Shown: positions 50,813-60,591, counted from the stretch's first letter. The stretch is DNA of 64,000 nt from Actinomadura rifamycini DSM 43936 (GCF_000425065.1 NZ_AULB01000007.1:1-64000), one strand, 5' to 3'. Notes: generated from the letters alone by a model not told the origin. Numbers and translations are program-made.

Positions 50813-52330
50813 TCAGCCGCCGATCCGGGCGAGGTGCTGCCGGACGGTCCGCAGCGCCGGATCGTCCGGCCCGTGCAGGCGCTCGAGGTCGTCGGCGAGG
50901 CCGTCCAGCACCTCGACGGCGCCGTCGGTGCGGCCCGCACCGTGCAGCAGCAGGCCGATCTTGCGGCGCAGGTCCAGCACGCGGGCGTCGTCGGCGCCGT
51001 GCAGCCGGGTCTGATCGGCGACCAGGTCGTGGAGCTCGGCGAGGGCGCGGTCGGCCTCGCCGCCGAGCGCGTGGCAGGTGGCCTCCTGCAGCCGCAGCGA
51101 CAGGACGTTCTCGGCGTCGGCGCCCTCGCGGCGGGCCACGTCCTCGGCGAGGGAGTGGAACGCCGCGGCCGCCGACCGGTAGTCCCCGCCCTGGAACAGG
51201 GCGTCCGCGTGGTCTCGGCGCAACGCCATGACCTCGGGGTGGCCGGTGCCGAGGGCGCTCTCCGCCCGGTCGCGGGCCTCGCCGAGCATGCTCGCCGCCT
51301 CGCCGAACCGGGAGTCGCGGGCGAGCCGATCGGCGCGCCGCCGGGCGCGGGCGACGTCGCCGAGGTCCAAGTCGCCGCCGGCCGGCGCCGGTCTCGGGGC
51401 GGGCGGGACGGCCGGGGCCGGCGTGTCCGAGGTGCGGCCGAGGACGTCGGCGTACATGCGGGCGGGGCTGCGCCCGGCGCGGACCGCCCCAGGAAGCTCC
51501 CGCATCAAGGCGTGCGGGAGCAGAGCGTCGTACACTTCCTCGGCGGACGCGGGGCGGGCCTCGGGCTGCTTGGCGAGGAGGCGCTGGACCAGGGCGTCCA
51601 GGTCCGGCGGGACGTCCGCGCGGAGGCTCCGGACGGGCTTCGGCTTCTCGTAGACGTGGGCGTGCATGAACGACACGTTGTCGGGGCCTTCGAACGGGCC
51701 CCGGCCGCCGAGCATCTGGTACAGGACGCAGCCGAGCGAGTACAGGTCGCTCGACGGTCCGGAACGCCCACGGAACTGTTCGGGCGCCATGTACGCGAGG
51801 GTGCCGAGCATCTGGTCGGTGCTGGTGAGGCGGGACCGCTCGTCGGCGTCCAGGGCGACGGCCAGGCCGAAGTCCAGGACCTTCACCGCACCGTCCCCGT
51901 CGACCATGAGGTTGGCCGGTTTCAGGTCGCGGTGCACGAGCGTCTTACCGTGGGCGTAACCGAGGACGGCGCAGACCTGCGCGGCGATCGCGGCGGCCCA
52001 GCCGATCGGCAGCGGGTCGTGCTCGGCGACGAGGTCGGCGACGTTGACGCCGTCCACCAGTTCCATCACCAGGTAGAGGCGCCCCTCGAACGGGCCTGAC
52101 TCCACCTTGTCCGCGTCGTAGAGGACGGGCACGCCCGGGTGCGCCATCCGCGCGGTGAGGCGGTACTCGCGGCGGAACCGCCTGATCAGTTCGTCATCGC
52201 CGTCGACCCGGACGAACTTGACGGCGACACGCCGCCCCAGCCGGGTGTCGGTGGCCCCCCACACCTCCCCCATCCCGCCCTTGCCGATGTGGACGTGATC
52301 GAGTTCGTACCTGCCGGCGATCGTCGTCAC
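50813..52330 (-). CDS. Hanks-type Ser/Thr protein kinase with C-terminal helical repeats
   Basis: A 505-residue cytoplasmic kinase. The catalytic domain covers about residues 7-270: glycine loop IGKGGMGEV, ATP lysine VAVKF, catalytic loop HRDLKPANLM, DFG in KVLDFGLAV, and YMAPEQ. After a Pro-rich linker, the C-terminal about 150 residues are TPR-like helices (ARRRADRLARDSRFGEAASM). There is no membrane helix or PASTA domain, unlike PknB. The GTG at 52328-52330 is the likely start. It is 58 bases after drmC on the same strand, so it may be transcribed with the DISARM genes. A defence role is inferred only from position. Confidence 0.9.
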   Translation of the reverse strand: MTTIAGRYELDHVHIGKGGMGEVWGATDTRLGRRVAVKFVRVDGDDELIRRFRREYRLTARMAHPGVPVLYDADKVESGPFEGRLYLVMELVDGVNVADLVAEHDPLPIGWAAAIAAQVCAVLGYAHGKTLVHRDLKPANLMVDGDGAVKVLDFGLAVALDADERSRLTSTDQMLGTLAYMAPEQFRGRSGPSSDLYSLGCVLYQMLGGRGPFEGPDNVSFMHAHVYEKPKPVRSLRADVPPDLDALVQRLLAKQPEARPASAEEVYDALLPHALMRELPGAVRAGRSPARMYADVLGRTSDTPAPAVPPAPRPAPAGGDLDLGDVARARRRADRLARDSRFGEAASMLGEARDRAESALGTGHPEVMALRRDHADALFQGGDYRSAAAAFHSLAEDVARREGADAENVLSLRLQEATCHALGGEADRALAELHDLVADQTRLHGADDARVLDLRRKIGLLLHGAGRTDGAVEVLDGLADDLERLHGPDDPALRTVRQHLARIGG

Positions 52331-52388
52331 GCCGGTATTCAATCGTCCCGATGGGCTCTTTGACCAGCGGGGTCCGCGTTCCCGACTC

Positions 52389-53153
52389 TCATGGTCGGGG
52401 ACGGTGCATGCGCTGCAGGGTGCCCGCGGAGCAGAGCGCGTCGACGTGCTCGGCGGCGCGCACCGGCGCGGTGCCGCCGCGGACGAGGAGGCCCGCCTCG
52501 ATGTTGTCGTGGACGCCCGACTGGGTGAGGTTCGCACTGGAGACGAGCAGTTCGCGGCGGTCCGCCACGGCGATCTTCGCGTGCAGCCGGCCGGTGTCGT
52601 CGGGACGGCGGTCGACCGGCCAGTGCCACAGCTCAACGCCGAGCCCGTGGAAGGCGGCGGCGGGCTCCGCACCGGAGATCGCGCTCCCGGCGCCCTGCAG
52701 GGTCTCCACGACGACGCGGACCCGGACGTTTCGCGCGACGGCGGAGGCGAGGGCGGCGCGCAGCGGGGCGTAGCGGCGCGCGGAGTACGTCATCAGCAGC
52801 AGCTCGTGCCGGGCACGGCCCACGACCTGGGCGAGGACCTGCGCGGTGGCGCGGACCGGAACGGCGTGGCCGGTGGGCCCGCTCCACACCATGTCCACCC
52901 GGACCGCCGCCTCCCGGTGCGCGAGCGCCGTCGCCATGCCCCGCAGGTACGCGGCGACGTCCCCGGCGGGGAGGCGGCGGGCGGCGTCGGTGATGCGCGC
53001 GGCCGCGTCGGCGAACTCGGCGCCGAACCCGGCGGGGGCGAGCCCGGCGCCGTCCCGCTCGAAGCGGGCGGCGAGGGTCCGCAGCCGGGACGGTCCGAGC
53101 CGGGCGGCGTCGTCCCCGACGGCCGCGTCGAACCGGTCGAGCGGAGTCATCAC
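52389..53153 (-). CDS. drmC: DrmC, phospholipase-D-fold protein of DISARM
   Basis: A 254-residue protein with one PLD catalytic motif (RLHAKIAVADRRELLVSSANLT) near residue 195, and the usual upstream PLD-fold half ELLLMTYSARRYAPLRAALA. DrmC belongs to the DISARM antiphage system; its exact activity is not settled. The GTG start overlaps the drmB stop by 4 bases (GTGA); an ATG one codon later also works. Size and gene order (drmA-drmB-drmC) fit DISARM. Confidence 0.92.
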   Translation of the reverse strand: MMTPLDRFDAAVGDDAARLGPSRLRTLAARFERDGAGLAPAGFGAEFADAAARITDAARRLPAGDVAAYLRGMATALAHREAAVRVDMVWSGPTGHAVPVRATAQVLAQVVGRARHELLLMTYSARRYAPLRAALASAVARNVRVRVVVETLQGAGSAISGAEPAAAFHGLGVELWHWPVDRRPDDTGRLHAKIAVADRRELLVSSANLTQSGVHDNIEAGLLVRGGTAPVRAAEHVDALCSAGTLQRMHRPRP

Positions 53154-55051
53154 GGCACGTCCGGGTAGAGGGCCAGGCCGCTGTCGTCAACAGGCACTAG
53201 GAAGCGCCGGTCGAGGAACTTGTTGCCGCGCTCGCAGGTCGTCTCGGAAACGAACAGGCAGACGTGGCAGGCCGCGCCGTGCAGGAAGTCCGCTGGGTGC
53301 CGCGGGAGCCGCTCGGCGCACAGCGGGTCGGACGAGCAGTGCCGCGCGTCGGTGAGGGCCCGCCGGGTGAGCCGGACGAGCTGCTCCGGTTCCGCGAGCG
53401 ACACCAGCCCGCCGAGGGTGCCCTCGGCGTCCGGCACGGCCGTGTAGATGAGGATGCCGCCGCGGTGCGGGTCGTCCTCGGTGCCGGAGTAGATCCGTTC
53501 CGACAGGCTCGCCGAGCTGTACCCGCACTCCAGCGAGATGGTGCGGATCAGCAGGTGGGAGAGGGTGTGCAGCGCGATGAAGCGGGCGCCGGGCCAGTGC
53601 GCGGTCTCGTCGAAGTCGGCCATGGACGCGATCCGGTCGGAGTACCGGTTGCGGCGGTGCCGCGCGTACGCCTCGCGGTGCGCCCTGAGCGCGTCGGAGT
53701 CGGCGACGCGCTTCTCCCAGTCCCGCAGCAGCTCCTCGGGGACCCGCAGGAAGATCCCCTCGCCGCGCACCTCGCTGGCGGGCACCCATTCCGGGTTGCC
53801 ACGGGCGAGCTTGACGAGCTCCACCAGCTCCGGATCGTCGGGGTCGGGGGCGTCCAGCCGGGTGAAGCCGATCAGCGCCCGCACCTCGCGGAGCCGCTCG
53901 GCCTGTACGACGTCCGAGAAGACGCCGCCCAGCTCGTCCGGTACCCCCGCGGGGTCGCGGCGGAGGGTGAGGTCGGCGTCCGGGTCGGGGGTCGGGCCGG
54001 AGAACATCTCCCATTCGGCGGTGCGCAGGTCCGGATATCCCTTGGTCTCCTCCTTGGCGTCGCTCTTCTTCTCAAGGCGGGCCTTGTGCCTTTCGACCGC
54101 CTCGGCGAGCTCGTCATCGTCCCACTGGTCGAACTCCTTGAACACCGGCATGTTCTCCCGTAGCAACGGGTACATTTCCACGGCGAACGGGCTGATGACC
54201 GTCCAGTACTTCTCGACTTTCGCGTCCAGCGCGCTCGCGCCGGCCCGCGGGACGAACAGCGCGGACAGCGTGTTCGCGAACCACTGGTTGGACGCGCCGA
54301 CGACCAGCAGCTTCGGCGGACGGCCGCAGCCGCCTGTGTCGAACGTCGCCAGGTGCGGGTGGCGGCCCCGGCAGCGCGGCAGGTTCTCCTCGCCGCGCTT
54401 GCCCTGCGCCTCCCGGATGTTGCGGCGCTCCCCGCAGTTGACGCACGACAGCTCGACGTTCGCGCCGAGGTTGCCGCCCCGGTCGTCCATCCGCAGCCGC
54501 GGGTGGCTCGCCTTCGGGCACGCGTCGCCGTGGTGCACGAAGAACCCGTACGGGAACTCGTCGAGGTGCCCGTTGGTGCAGGACAGGACGAACCGGGCGG
54601 CGACCGCGAGCGGCTTCTTCCGCTTGCACTTGGCGTGGTAGAACCGCGCCTCGTGCGGCCGGTGGATGTTGGTGTTCTCGAACCCGAACACGCCCGAGTC
54701 GAGGGCGCCGAGCTCGTTGCACGCCGTACAGCGGAGCCAGCTCGGGAACGGTGTGACCGGCACCCCGACTTTCGCGGCCTGCCCGGTCGGGTCCTTCTGG
54801 CTCGGCTCCATCCAGGGCGCCGGCATGAGCTTCTGGACGCTCTTGCCGATGGTGTACTGGACGGCCGCCAGCAGGCGCGGCTCGTTGATCGCCTGCGAGT
54901 TCGGGACGTTCTTGTGGCTCCAGTCGTCCAGCCCCTTGACCAGGGCAGAGAAGTTCGGCAGGTCGACGAGGGCGCCGACGCCGCTGGTGAACATCAGGTG
55001 GCTCGGACGGACGGTGCCGACCCGGCGGTGGAACAGCGCGCTCCCGGTCAT
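53150..55051 (-). CDS. drmB: DrmB, DUF1998-containing DISARM protein
   Basis: A 633-residue DISARM core protein that forms a complex with DrmA. Zinc-finger-like Cys pairs are visible (LRCTACNELGAL, LSCVNCGERRNI). The C-terminal DUF1998 contains ARFIALHTLSHLLIRTISLE, CGYSSASLSERIYSG, GGILIYTAVPDAEGTLGGLV and a Cys cluster (CSSDPLCAE, ACHVCLFVSETTCERGN). The ATG at 55049-55051 follows the drmA stop by two bases. The N-terminal HRRVGTVRPSHLMFTSGVGA is typical of the family. No motif is missing. Confidence 0.94.
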   Translation of the reverse strand: MTGSALFHRRVGTVRPSHLMFTSGVGALVDLPNFSALVKGLDDWSHKNVPNSQAINEPRLLAAVQYTIGKSVQKLMPAPWMEPSQKDPTGQAAKVGVPVTPFPSWLRCTACNELGALDSGVFGFENTNIHRPHEARFYHAKCKRKKPLAVAARFVLSCTNGHLDEFPYGFFVHHGDACPKASHPRLRMDDRGGNLGANVELSCVNCGERRNIREAQGKRGEENLPRCRGRHPHLATFDTGGCGRPPKLLVVGASNQWFANTLSALFVPRAGASALDAKVEKYWTVISPFAVEMYPLLRENMPVFKEFDQWDDDELAEAVERHKARLEKKSDAKEETKGYPDLRTAEWEMFSGPTPDPDADLTLRRDPAGVPDELGGVFSDVVQAERLREVRALIGFTRLDAPDPDDPELVELVKLARGNPEWVPASEVRGEGIFLRVPEELLRDWEKRVADSDALRAHREAYARHRRNRYSDRIASMADFDETAHWPGARFIALHTLSHLLIRTISLECGYSSASLSERIYSGTEDDPHRGGILIYTAVPDAEGTLGGLVSLAEPEQLVRLTRRALTDARHCSSDPLCAERLPRHPADFLHGAACHVCLFVSETTCERGNKFLDRRFLVPVDDSGLALYPDVP

Positions 55052-55053
55052 GG

Positions 55054-58000
55054 TCAGCCTTCCTCGCCGCTCTGGGGGGCTTCGGTCGCGGCGTCCGTGT
55101 CGGATTCCGCCGCCCCGAACGTCCACGGAGGCTCGTGGAACGTGGGGGCGAACACGGCGTCGACGCCCGGGAACAGCAGGTTGATCTCGTTCTCGGTCTC
55201 CCGCATGGACATGCCGACCGTCATCGTCTGCCAGCTGCCGTTCCCGGCGGGCCGGAGCAGCGCCCGCGTCGTCTGCTTGTTCCTGGTGGCGTCCCGGTAG
55301 CCGAGCCGGACCGAGCCGTGCCCCTGCTCCCGTTCCCACGTGTCCAGGACCGTCTGGATCCGCTCCTCCAGGTAGCTTCGCCCGCGCTCGTGGGCGACGG
55401 CCTCGGCGCGGTGCAGCATCCGCTCGATGATCACTTGGACGCGCGGGTCGTACCTGTCGACGACCTGCGCGTCCCCGTTGCGGGAGTGCTCCTCCGCGCT
55501 GTGCCGGATAGCGGCGACCAGCGCGGCGGCCGTCCCGCGGTCCAGCGACCTGCGCGTGTACGGGGTGACCGACAGCGCCTCCACCTGCCGGTAGAAGGTG
55601 GCGTGGTAGTGCTCGAAATCCTCGTAGTGGGCCAGGTCGCGGGGCCGGGACCAGTTGTAGAGGGTGACGACGAGGCCCGGGCGTGCCGCGTCGCGACCGA
55701 CGCGCGACGACGCCTGGATGTACTCGGCGGTGTTCTTCGGCTGCCCGACCATCACCATCAGCCCGAACCTGGAGACGTCCACCCCGACCTGGAGCATGGA
55801 CGTCGCCAGCACCACGTCCACCGGCTGCAGCCCGGCGTCCTTGCGGTCGGCGAACCGCTTCGCGAGGAAGTGCATCGGCGCGGCCGTCTTGCGGGCCTTG
55901 GAGTCCCGGCTCTCCCGGTAGTAGCGCGCCTGTTCGGCGGGCGCGTCGTAGCGGCGCGCGGACGTGTCGAGTTCGGGGTCGAAGCCGTGCTCCAGCCGTT
56001 TCAGCACGTCGCTGATGTCGCCGGACGAGATCCGCGACGTCAGTTCCTGGACGGTGAGCATGCCGCTGCGGGTGACGATCCGGTCCGACAGGCCCCTCGG
56101 CTTGCCGCCCCGGCGGACGCGCGTCGTCACGTCGTCGTCCAGGTAGCGGCGCATCCCCGCCAGCTCCCGGGTCGCGTTGAAGTAGCCGACCATCGTCATG
56201 TACGGGTCGGCGGGCTTCCCGTACCGGTCGTACAGCGTCTGCCCGGCCAGCAGCAGGATCTCCGCCAGCCGGATCTCCGCCGACTTGATCCGCACACCGT
56301 GCGCGCAGACGCCCAGGTAGCGGCGGCCCGGCGTCTGCGGCGTGAGCGGCTCGCGCCGGGAGAAGAACGTGTCGGCGACGTCGGTGACCTGCGGCGGGAA
56401 CACCGCCAGCTCCCGGCCGAACACGCCGCTGACCTGCTCGCGCGCCCGCTTCGTCGTCGCCGTGGACGCCACGATCTTCGGCCCCGTCCGGCCTTGCGCG
56501 TACGGCCACGCGGTCAGCTCCGCGACGGCCGACTCGAACAGCCCGACCGTCGTGCCGAGCGCGCCGGAGATGAGGTGCAGCTCGTCCTGGATGATCAGGT
56601 CCGGCGGGCGGAGCCGGGGGACGGGGTTCGCGGTCACCGCGGGCAGCCCGCCCTTGCTCGGGTTGTGCCGACTGGCGCAGTTGGTCCTGTCGTCCAGATC
56701 GCCGTGGCGGTAGCCGTGCCGCGGGCAGTGGCTGTGCACCCGCCCGAACAGGATTCCGGCGTAACCCTGCCACGGAAGCTGCGCGAGCTTGTCGACGGTG
56801 GCGATGACCAGGCTCGGCGCGTACCGGTAGATCTCCTCGTCGACCGTCAGGATCGGCAGGCCCTCACCGCTCGCGAGCCGCTTCGAGAACGGGCACGCGT
56901 CCGTCCCCTCGCCGCGCGGGCAGTACAGCAGGACGCGCCGCCGCTCCTCGTCGATGTCCAGATCCCGGTGGGCCTGCAGCTTCTCCCCGCACCATGGGCA
57001 GGCGAGCGTCTGAAGGACGTTCGCGCGGTTCGAGTTCCCGGAGTCGCGGGCCTCGATGACCTGGTCCTTGGCCTGCTCGAACCAGTTCGGGGACACGCCC
57101 GCCCCCACCCACAGGCCGATCCGGAACCGCTCGTCGCCCCACACGTCCGGGTCGCGGGCGCGCAGTGTCTCGGCCGCGCACACCAGCGCGGCGGCCCGCT
57201 GGAACTGCTGCGCGGTGAGCAGCCGCAGCGTGTACCGCATGAGGACGGCGACGCCGGCGAGGCCGTCGCGGGCGTCCTCTCCGGTGCCGAGGGTGCGTTG
57301 CAGCCGCCGGATCGCGAACGTGTACGCGGTCAGGCCGAGGTACGCCTCCGTCTTGCCGCCGCCGGTCGGGAAGAACAGCAGGTCGACCAGGGCGGTGTGG
57401 TCGGCGGCGCGCTCGGCGTGCCCCGGGTCGGTGAGGGAGGGCAGGTTCAGCAGGACGAACGCGAGCTGGAACGGGCGCCAACTCGCGGCCGCCGCCCCCC
57501 TCGCGTCGATCTCCGCCATGGCCTCCGCGAAGCTCCGCCCCTCCTCGCGCAGCGGGACGAGCGCGGTGCGGCGGCGCTGCAGGGCCATCGCCTCGTTCGC
57601 GAACCGGAAGGCCCGGACGGCCTCGTCGTGCCGGGGGCTCGCGGGGTCGGACAGCAGCTCGACGCCCGCGGCGATGCGCTGCGCGGCCCGGCGCGCGTCG
57701 TGGACGGCCCGCTGCGCCGTGGGCCGCAGGGGCTCGGGCAGCCCCGGGATCTCGGCGTCCCGCTCGTCGAGCCACGCACGGTAGCCGTCGACGAGGGGCC
57801 GCAGCCCCGCCCCGAGCTGCTCCGCGGTGGCCTCGGCGAGGGCGTCCATCCGCAGCTCGACGTCCTCGAGCCCGGCCTTCGGCGCCGTCGTCATCGGCAC
57901 GTCGTACACCGGCAGCCAGGTGGTCGTGAGCCGGTGCGCGACCCGCTCTCCCGGCGCGACGTCGGCGTGCACGGCCACGTTCCGTCCGCTGGCGTACCGG

Positions 58001-58857
58001 CGTTCGTGCCGGTAGAGGAGCCGCAGGTGCATCTCCTCGGGGTCGTCGGCGACGGCGGCGAGGCCGTCGGCCGGGTCGTCCACGGGGAGGAACACGGCTT
58101 TCGCGCCGTCCAGCGCGGTCACCGTCAGCTCCGGCTGGAACAGCCACGCGGTGTCCTTGCCGCTCGCCGGCTCCGACTGCTGGTTCACGAGCGCGATCTC
58201 CGCGACGCGCCGCCCGTCGCGCGCCCGCACCGTGACCGCCAGCAGGACGCCGGGGTCGCTGTCCCGTTCCGCCGTGAGCGGGATCCGGTAGGCGCCATCG
58301 GCGTCCAGCCGCACCTCCTTCTCCCGCTCCACCGGCTCGCGGACCCAGACGCGCGGCTTCTTGCCGTCCTCGTCCTCCCGCTCCTGCCGGTCGTACCGCC
58401 CCCATTTGGCAGTGACGACGACCGCGTCGACGTCCTCGGGGACGCAGAACGACAGGCCCATGGACGACGCCCAGATGCGCCCGAGTGCCTGCGGGGTGAC
58501 AACGTCGGGCAGCTCCCCCTCCCGCGCGTCGCCCTGGACCCCGGCCTCGGTGTCGGGCACCTCGTCGGCGTTCTCCAGCACCGACAGGGGCTCGTTCTTC
58601 GGGCCGAGCATCCCGACCAGGTACCGCTCCCGCGGCCCCATCGCTTTCGGCGCGAACTCCTCCCTCGGCCCGTCCCACGGCCCCAGCAGGTCTCGGCGGA
58701 CCAGCTCCTCCAGCTCGTCGCGCACCTCGAACGACGAGCCGTCGGCGAATGACTGCGGGACGTCCAGCGGCGGCACCGGCGGGCCGTCGTCGCCCTTCAC
58801 CAGCGTGAGCTGCTCGTCGGCGGGGTTGGGGAACAACCCCTCGCTGCTCTCGTTCAC
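55054..58857 (-). CDS. drmA: DrmA, SF2 helicase of DISARM
   Basis: A 1267-residue superfamily 2 helicase/translocase that, in DISARM, binds unmodified phage DNA together with DrmB. The Walker A is FFPTGGGKTEAYLGL (about residue 515), motif II reads LIIQDELHLISG (DELH), motif III is ASTATTK, and the helicase C half has VVLATSMLQVGVDVSRFGLM and EYIQASSRVGRD. A Cys4 insertion (LACPWCGEKL, CPRGEGTDACPF) lies between motifs I and II. The N-terminal about 500 residues carry the long DrmA-specific region. The GTG start at 58855-58857 has GGAGG 6 bases upstream. Confidence 0.95.
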   Translation of the reverse strand: MNESSEGLFPNPADEQLTLVKGDDGPPVPPLDVPQSFADGSSFEVRDELEELVRRDLLGPWDGPREEFAPKAMGPRERYLVGMLGPKNEPLSVLENADEVPDTEAGVQGDAREGELPDVVTPQALGRIWASSMGLSFCVPEDVDAVVVTAKWGRYDRQEREDEDGKKPRVWVREPVEREKEVRLDADGAYRIPLTAERDSDPGVLLAVTVRARDGRRVAEIALVNQQSEPASGKDTAWLFQPELTVTALDGAKAVFLPVDDPADGLAAVADDPEEMHLRLLYRHERRYASGRNVAVHADVAPGERVAHRLTTTWLPVYDVPMTTAPKAGLEDVELRMDALAEATAEQLGAGLRPLVDGYRAWLDERDAEIPGLPEPLRPTAQRAVHDARRAAQRIAAGVELLSDPASPRHDEAVRAFRFANEAMALQRRRTALVPLREEGRSFAEAMAEIDARGAAAASWRPFQLAFVLLNLPSLTDPGHAERAADHTALVDLLFFPTGGGKTEAYLGLTAYTFAIRRLQRTLGTGEDARDGLAGVAVLMRYTLRLLTAQQFQRAAALVCAAETLRARDPDVWGDERFRIGLWVGAGVSPNWFEQAKDQVIEARDSGNSNRANVLQTLACPWCGEKLQAHRDLDIDEERRRVLLYCPRGEGTDACPFSKRLASGEGLPILTVDEEIYRYAPSLVIATVDKLAQLPWQGYAGILFGRVHSHCPRHGYRHGDLDDRTNCASRHNPSKGGLPAVTANPVPRLRPPDLIIQDELHLISGALGTTVGLFESAVAELTAWPYAQGRTGPKIVASTATTKRAREQVSGVFGRELAVFPPQVTDVADTFFSRREPLTPQTPGRRYLGVCAHGVRIKSAEIRLAEILLLAGQTLYDRYGKPADPYMTMVGYFNATRELAGMRRYLDDDVTTRVRRGGKPRGLSDRIVTRSGMLTVQELTSRISSGDISDVLKRLEHGFDPELDTSARRYDAPAEQARYYRESRDSKARKTAAPMHFLAKRFADRKDAGLQPVDVVLATSMLQVGVDVSRFGLMVMVGQPKNTAEYIQASSRVGRDAARPGLVVTLYNWSRPRDLAHYEDFEHYHATFYRQVEALSVTPYTRRSLDRGTAAALVAAIRHSAEEHSRNGDAQVVDRYDPRVQVIIERMLHRAEAVAHERGRSYLEERIQTVLDTWEREQGHGSVRLGYRDATRNKQTTRALLRPAGNGSWQTMTVGMSMRETENEINLLFPGVDAVFAPTFHEPPWTFGAAESDTDAATEAPQSGEEG

Positions 58858-58885
58858 GGTGCGCCTCCACCTACGGGGGTCGATG

Positions 58886-58897
58886 TCGTGTACACGA
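58886..58897. promoter_or_regulatory. 12-bp palindrome TCGTGTACACGA upstream of drmA
   Basis: A perfect palindrome 29 bases before the drmA start, in an A/T-richer stretch (58880-58925). It may be an operator or part of the promoter of the DISARM operon. Confidence 0.45.
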
Positions 58898-58985
58898 TAC
58901 ACAAGCACATACCTATGACATCGCGTGTTCACACCCGGCTGCCACTGCTGCCCGGCCAGCGGTTCAACGCCAACAAGGTCCCATA

Positions 58986-60080
58986 TCAGTCAAGGCCGAA
59001 GTACCGAGTGGCCACGTCGATGGTGAACCGCGCACGGAGCTTGCACGCGGAGTTCTGGTTGGCGAACATGCCCGCCGTCCACAGCGCATCCTCGTGCGGG
59101 ACGGTCTTGAGCCAGTCCACGGCGACGACCCACTCCCGGCGATCCTGCCCGTCCTGGGGCTGGTGGTCGTGCCGGTAGGCGGCGGCGAGCTCCAGATCCG
59201 TCATCTTCCGCACCGAGCCGTCGACGACCAGCTCCGCCTCGTCGAACGGCCGCGCCTCCCGCGTCACCGTGCCGACCCCGACATACCCGACCTTGGGGAT
59301 GTGCACGAAGACCCGGTCCCCGACCGGGAGGGCCCGGAGCGTCCGCGAGAACCAGTCGCCACCCCCGGCCGACACGAACCCGTACCGCCGCGCGTCCAGC
59401 CAACTGCGGACGCCGCCCTCCTCGCCGAACGAGACGTACCAGTCCTGCCCGTTCCACGGCTCCTTCTTGCCCTGGCCCTTGGACTCCGCCGCCGACGCGG
59501 TGACGACGGCCTCGTCCATCAACCACGTCCGCGCCAGGTACTTGCGCCCCTGGTCCTCGAAGTAGCGGAAGAACATCACGTTGATCGGCACGTTCCGCCG
59601 CGCCAGGTAGGTCACGATCCGCTCCGTGGACGCGTCCACCTCACCGGCGACCACGGTCAGCGTGTGCGCGGTGTTCAGGGCTTCGGGAGGGCTCGCACCG
59701 AACCGCTCCGCGAACGCCTGATCCAGGTCCCTGCCGGCACCGCTCGCCCTGATGTACTCGGCAAAGATCTCGCGAATGTCCTCGTTGGAGAGGTCCTGCA
59801 CCCACGAGCCGTAATCCAGGAGCTGCGCCACGACCTCGCGCGGCGTTCGATCCCGTTTGAGTTCGAGTATGTGGAGCGTCCCCTCGGCGTCCAGTCCGAG
59901 CAGGTCGATGAACTTGCCGTACTCGGTCCGCACCTGGCGACCGATGAGCAGCAGCGGCGTCCCCAGGATCCCCGGATCGGCCTCGATGAGCTCCTCGAGC
60001 CGCGCCTCCAGCGGCATGGACGACAAAGCGACCCGTTCCGGCGCACCATCGACACGCCACAGCCCGATCTCCAGCGACAC
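58986..60080 (-). CDS. NucS-like PD-(D/E)XK nuclease with C-terminal EVE/PUA-like domain
   Basis: A 364-residue protein. The N-terminal nuclease domain resembles the catalytic part of NucS/EndoMS: GKFIDLLGLD carries the Asp and LHILELKRDRTPREVV the E-x-K, followed by AQLLDYGSWV. The C-terminal part (from about residue 195, EPWNGQDWYVSFGEE) resembles an EVE/PUA-like nucleic-acid-binding fold: RYGFVSAGGGDWFSRTLRAL and VFVHIPKVGYVGVGTV. I chose the GTG at 60078-60080, 6 bases after AAAGGA; a longer start at 60176 is open. It sits directly upstream of drmA on the same strand, 128 bases away, so it is probably part of the defence locus. Confidence 0.85.
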   Translation of the reverse strand: MSLEIGLWRVDGAPERVALSSMPLEARLEELIEADPGILGTPLLLIGRQVRTEYGKFIDLLGLDAEGTLHILELKRDRTPREVVAQLLDYGSWVQDLSNEDIREIFAEYIRASGAGRDLDQAFAERFGASPPEALNTAHTLTVVAGEVDASTERIVTYLARRNVPINVMFFRYFEDQGRKYLARTWLMDEAVVTASAAESKGQGKKEPWNGQDWYVSFGEEGGVRSWLDARRYGFVSAGGGDWFSRTLRALPVGDRVFVHIPKVGYVGVGTVTREARPFDEAELVVDGSVRKMTDLELAAAYRHDHQPQDGQDRREWVVAVDWLKTVPHEDALWTAGMFANQNSACKLRARFTIDVATRYFGLD

Positions 60081-60174
60081 CGCGTTTCCTTTCACCCCAC
60101 CGACCTGAGACAGCAAAGCTACCCCCTGAGGAATCGCCCTCACGATTCCACTCAGCCGGTGCCATACTTCGGCC

Positions 60175-60339
60175 ATGCCCGAGAAGCGAACGGCCAGGCT
60201 GCCCCACCCGGCAATTCGGATCGGCTTTTATTTGGCTTTCGGACTGCTGTGGGACGCCCTGGTGAAGATCGGCGACCCGGAAGAGTCCTGGACCACGATC
60301 GCGGTGTTCAGCCCGCTCATGGCACTGGGATTCGATTGA
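60175..60339 (+). CDS. Possible small membrane protein, 54 residues
   Basis: A short frame from ATG 60175-60177 to TGA 60337-60339. It has a basic N terminus (MPEKRTARLPHPAIRI) followed by one hydrophobic helix GFYLAFGLLWDALV and an uncharged C terminus. It starts just upstream of the NucS-like gene on the other strand. No homologue is recognised, and the ribosome-binding site is weak, so it may be a chance frame. Confidence 0.35.
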   Translation: MPEKRTARLPHPAIRIGFYLAFGLLWDALVKIGDPEESWTTIAVFSPLMALGFD

Positions 60340-60456
60340 TCTTCGACTAGTGGCTCCGCCGCCGCGCCGGCAAAGCGGAGATGGACGACCTGTTCCGTTG
60401 ACCGCCCCGTCCCGAGCCCGCCGCCGCCGCCGCGGCCCGGGACGGGCCGACCGTCG

Positions 60457-60591
60457 TCAGAAGAGTTCGAGCACGATCTGCACCGTGGCGAGGAGCAGGG
60501 CGGCCAGCTCCACGTAAGGCCCCCACGTCGAGACGTCCCGCCGAATCGCGTCCCAAAGCCGACGCGCATTGTCCCGGCACTTGATGAGCAT
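60457..60591 (-). CDS. Small single-helix membrane protein, 44 residues
   Basis: A short frame from ATG 60589-60591 with GGGAGGA about 10 bases upstream. The N-terminal half is basic and amphipathic (MLIKCRDNARRLWDAIRRDV) and the C-terminal half is one hydrophobic helix (VELAALLLATVQIVLEL), ending EF. The layout recalls small membrane effectors or toxins, and it lies inside a defence-like island, but no homologue is recognised. The ribosome-binding site and helix make it more credible than its neighbour. Confidence 0.5.
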   Translation of the reverse strand: MLIKCRDNARRLWDAIRRDVSTWGPYVELAALLLATVQIVLELF

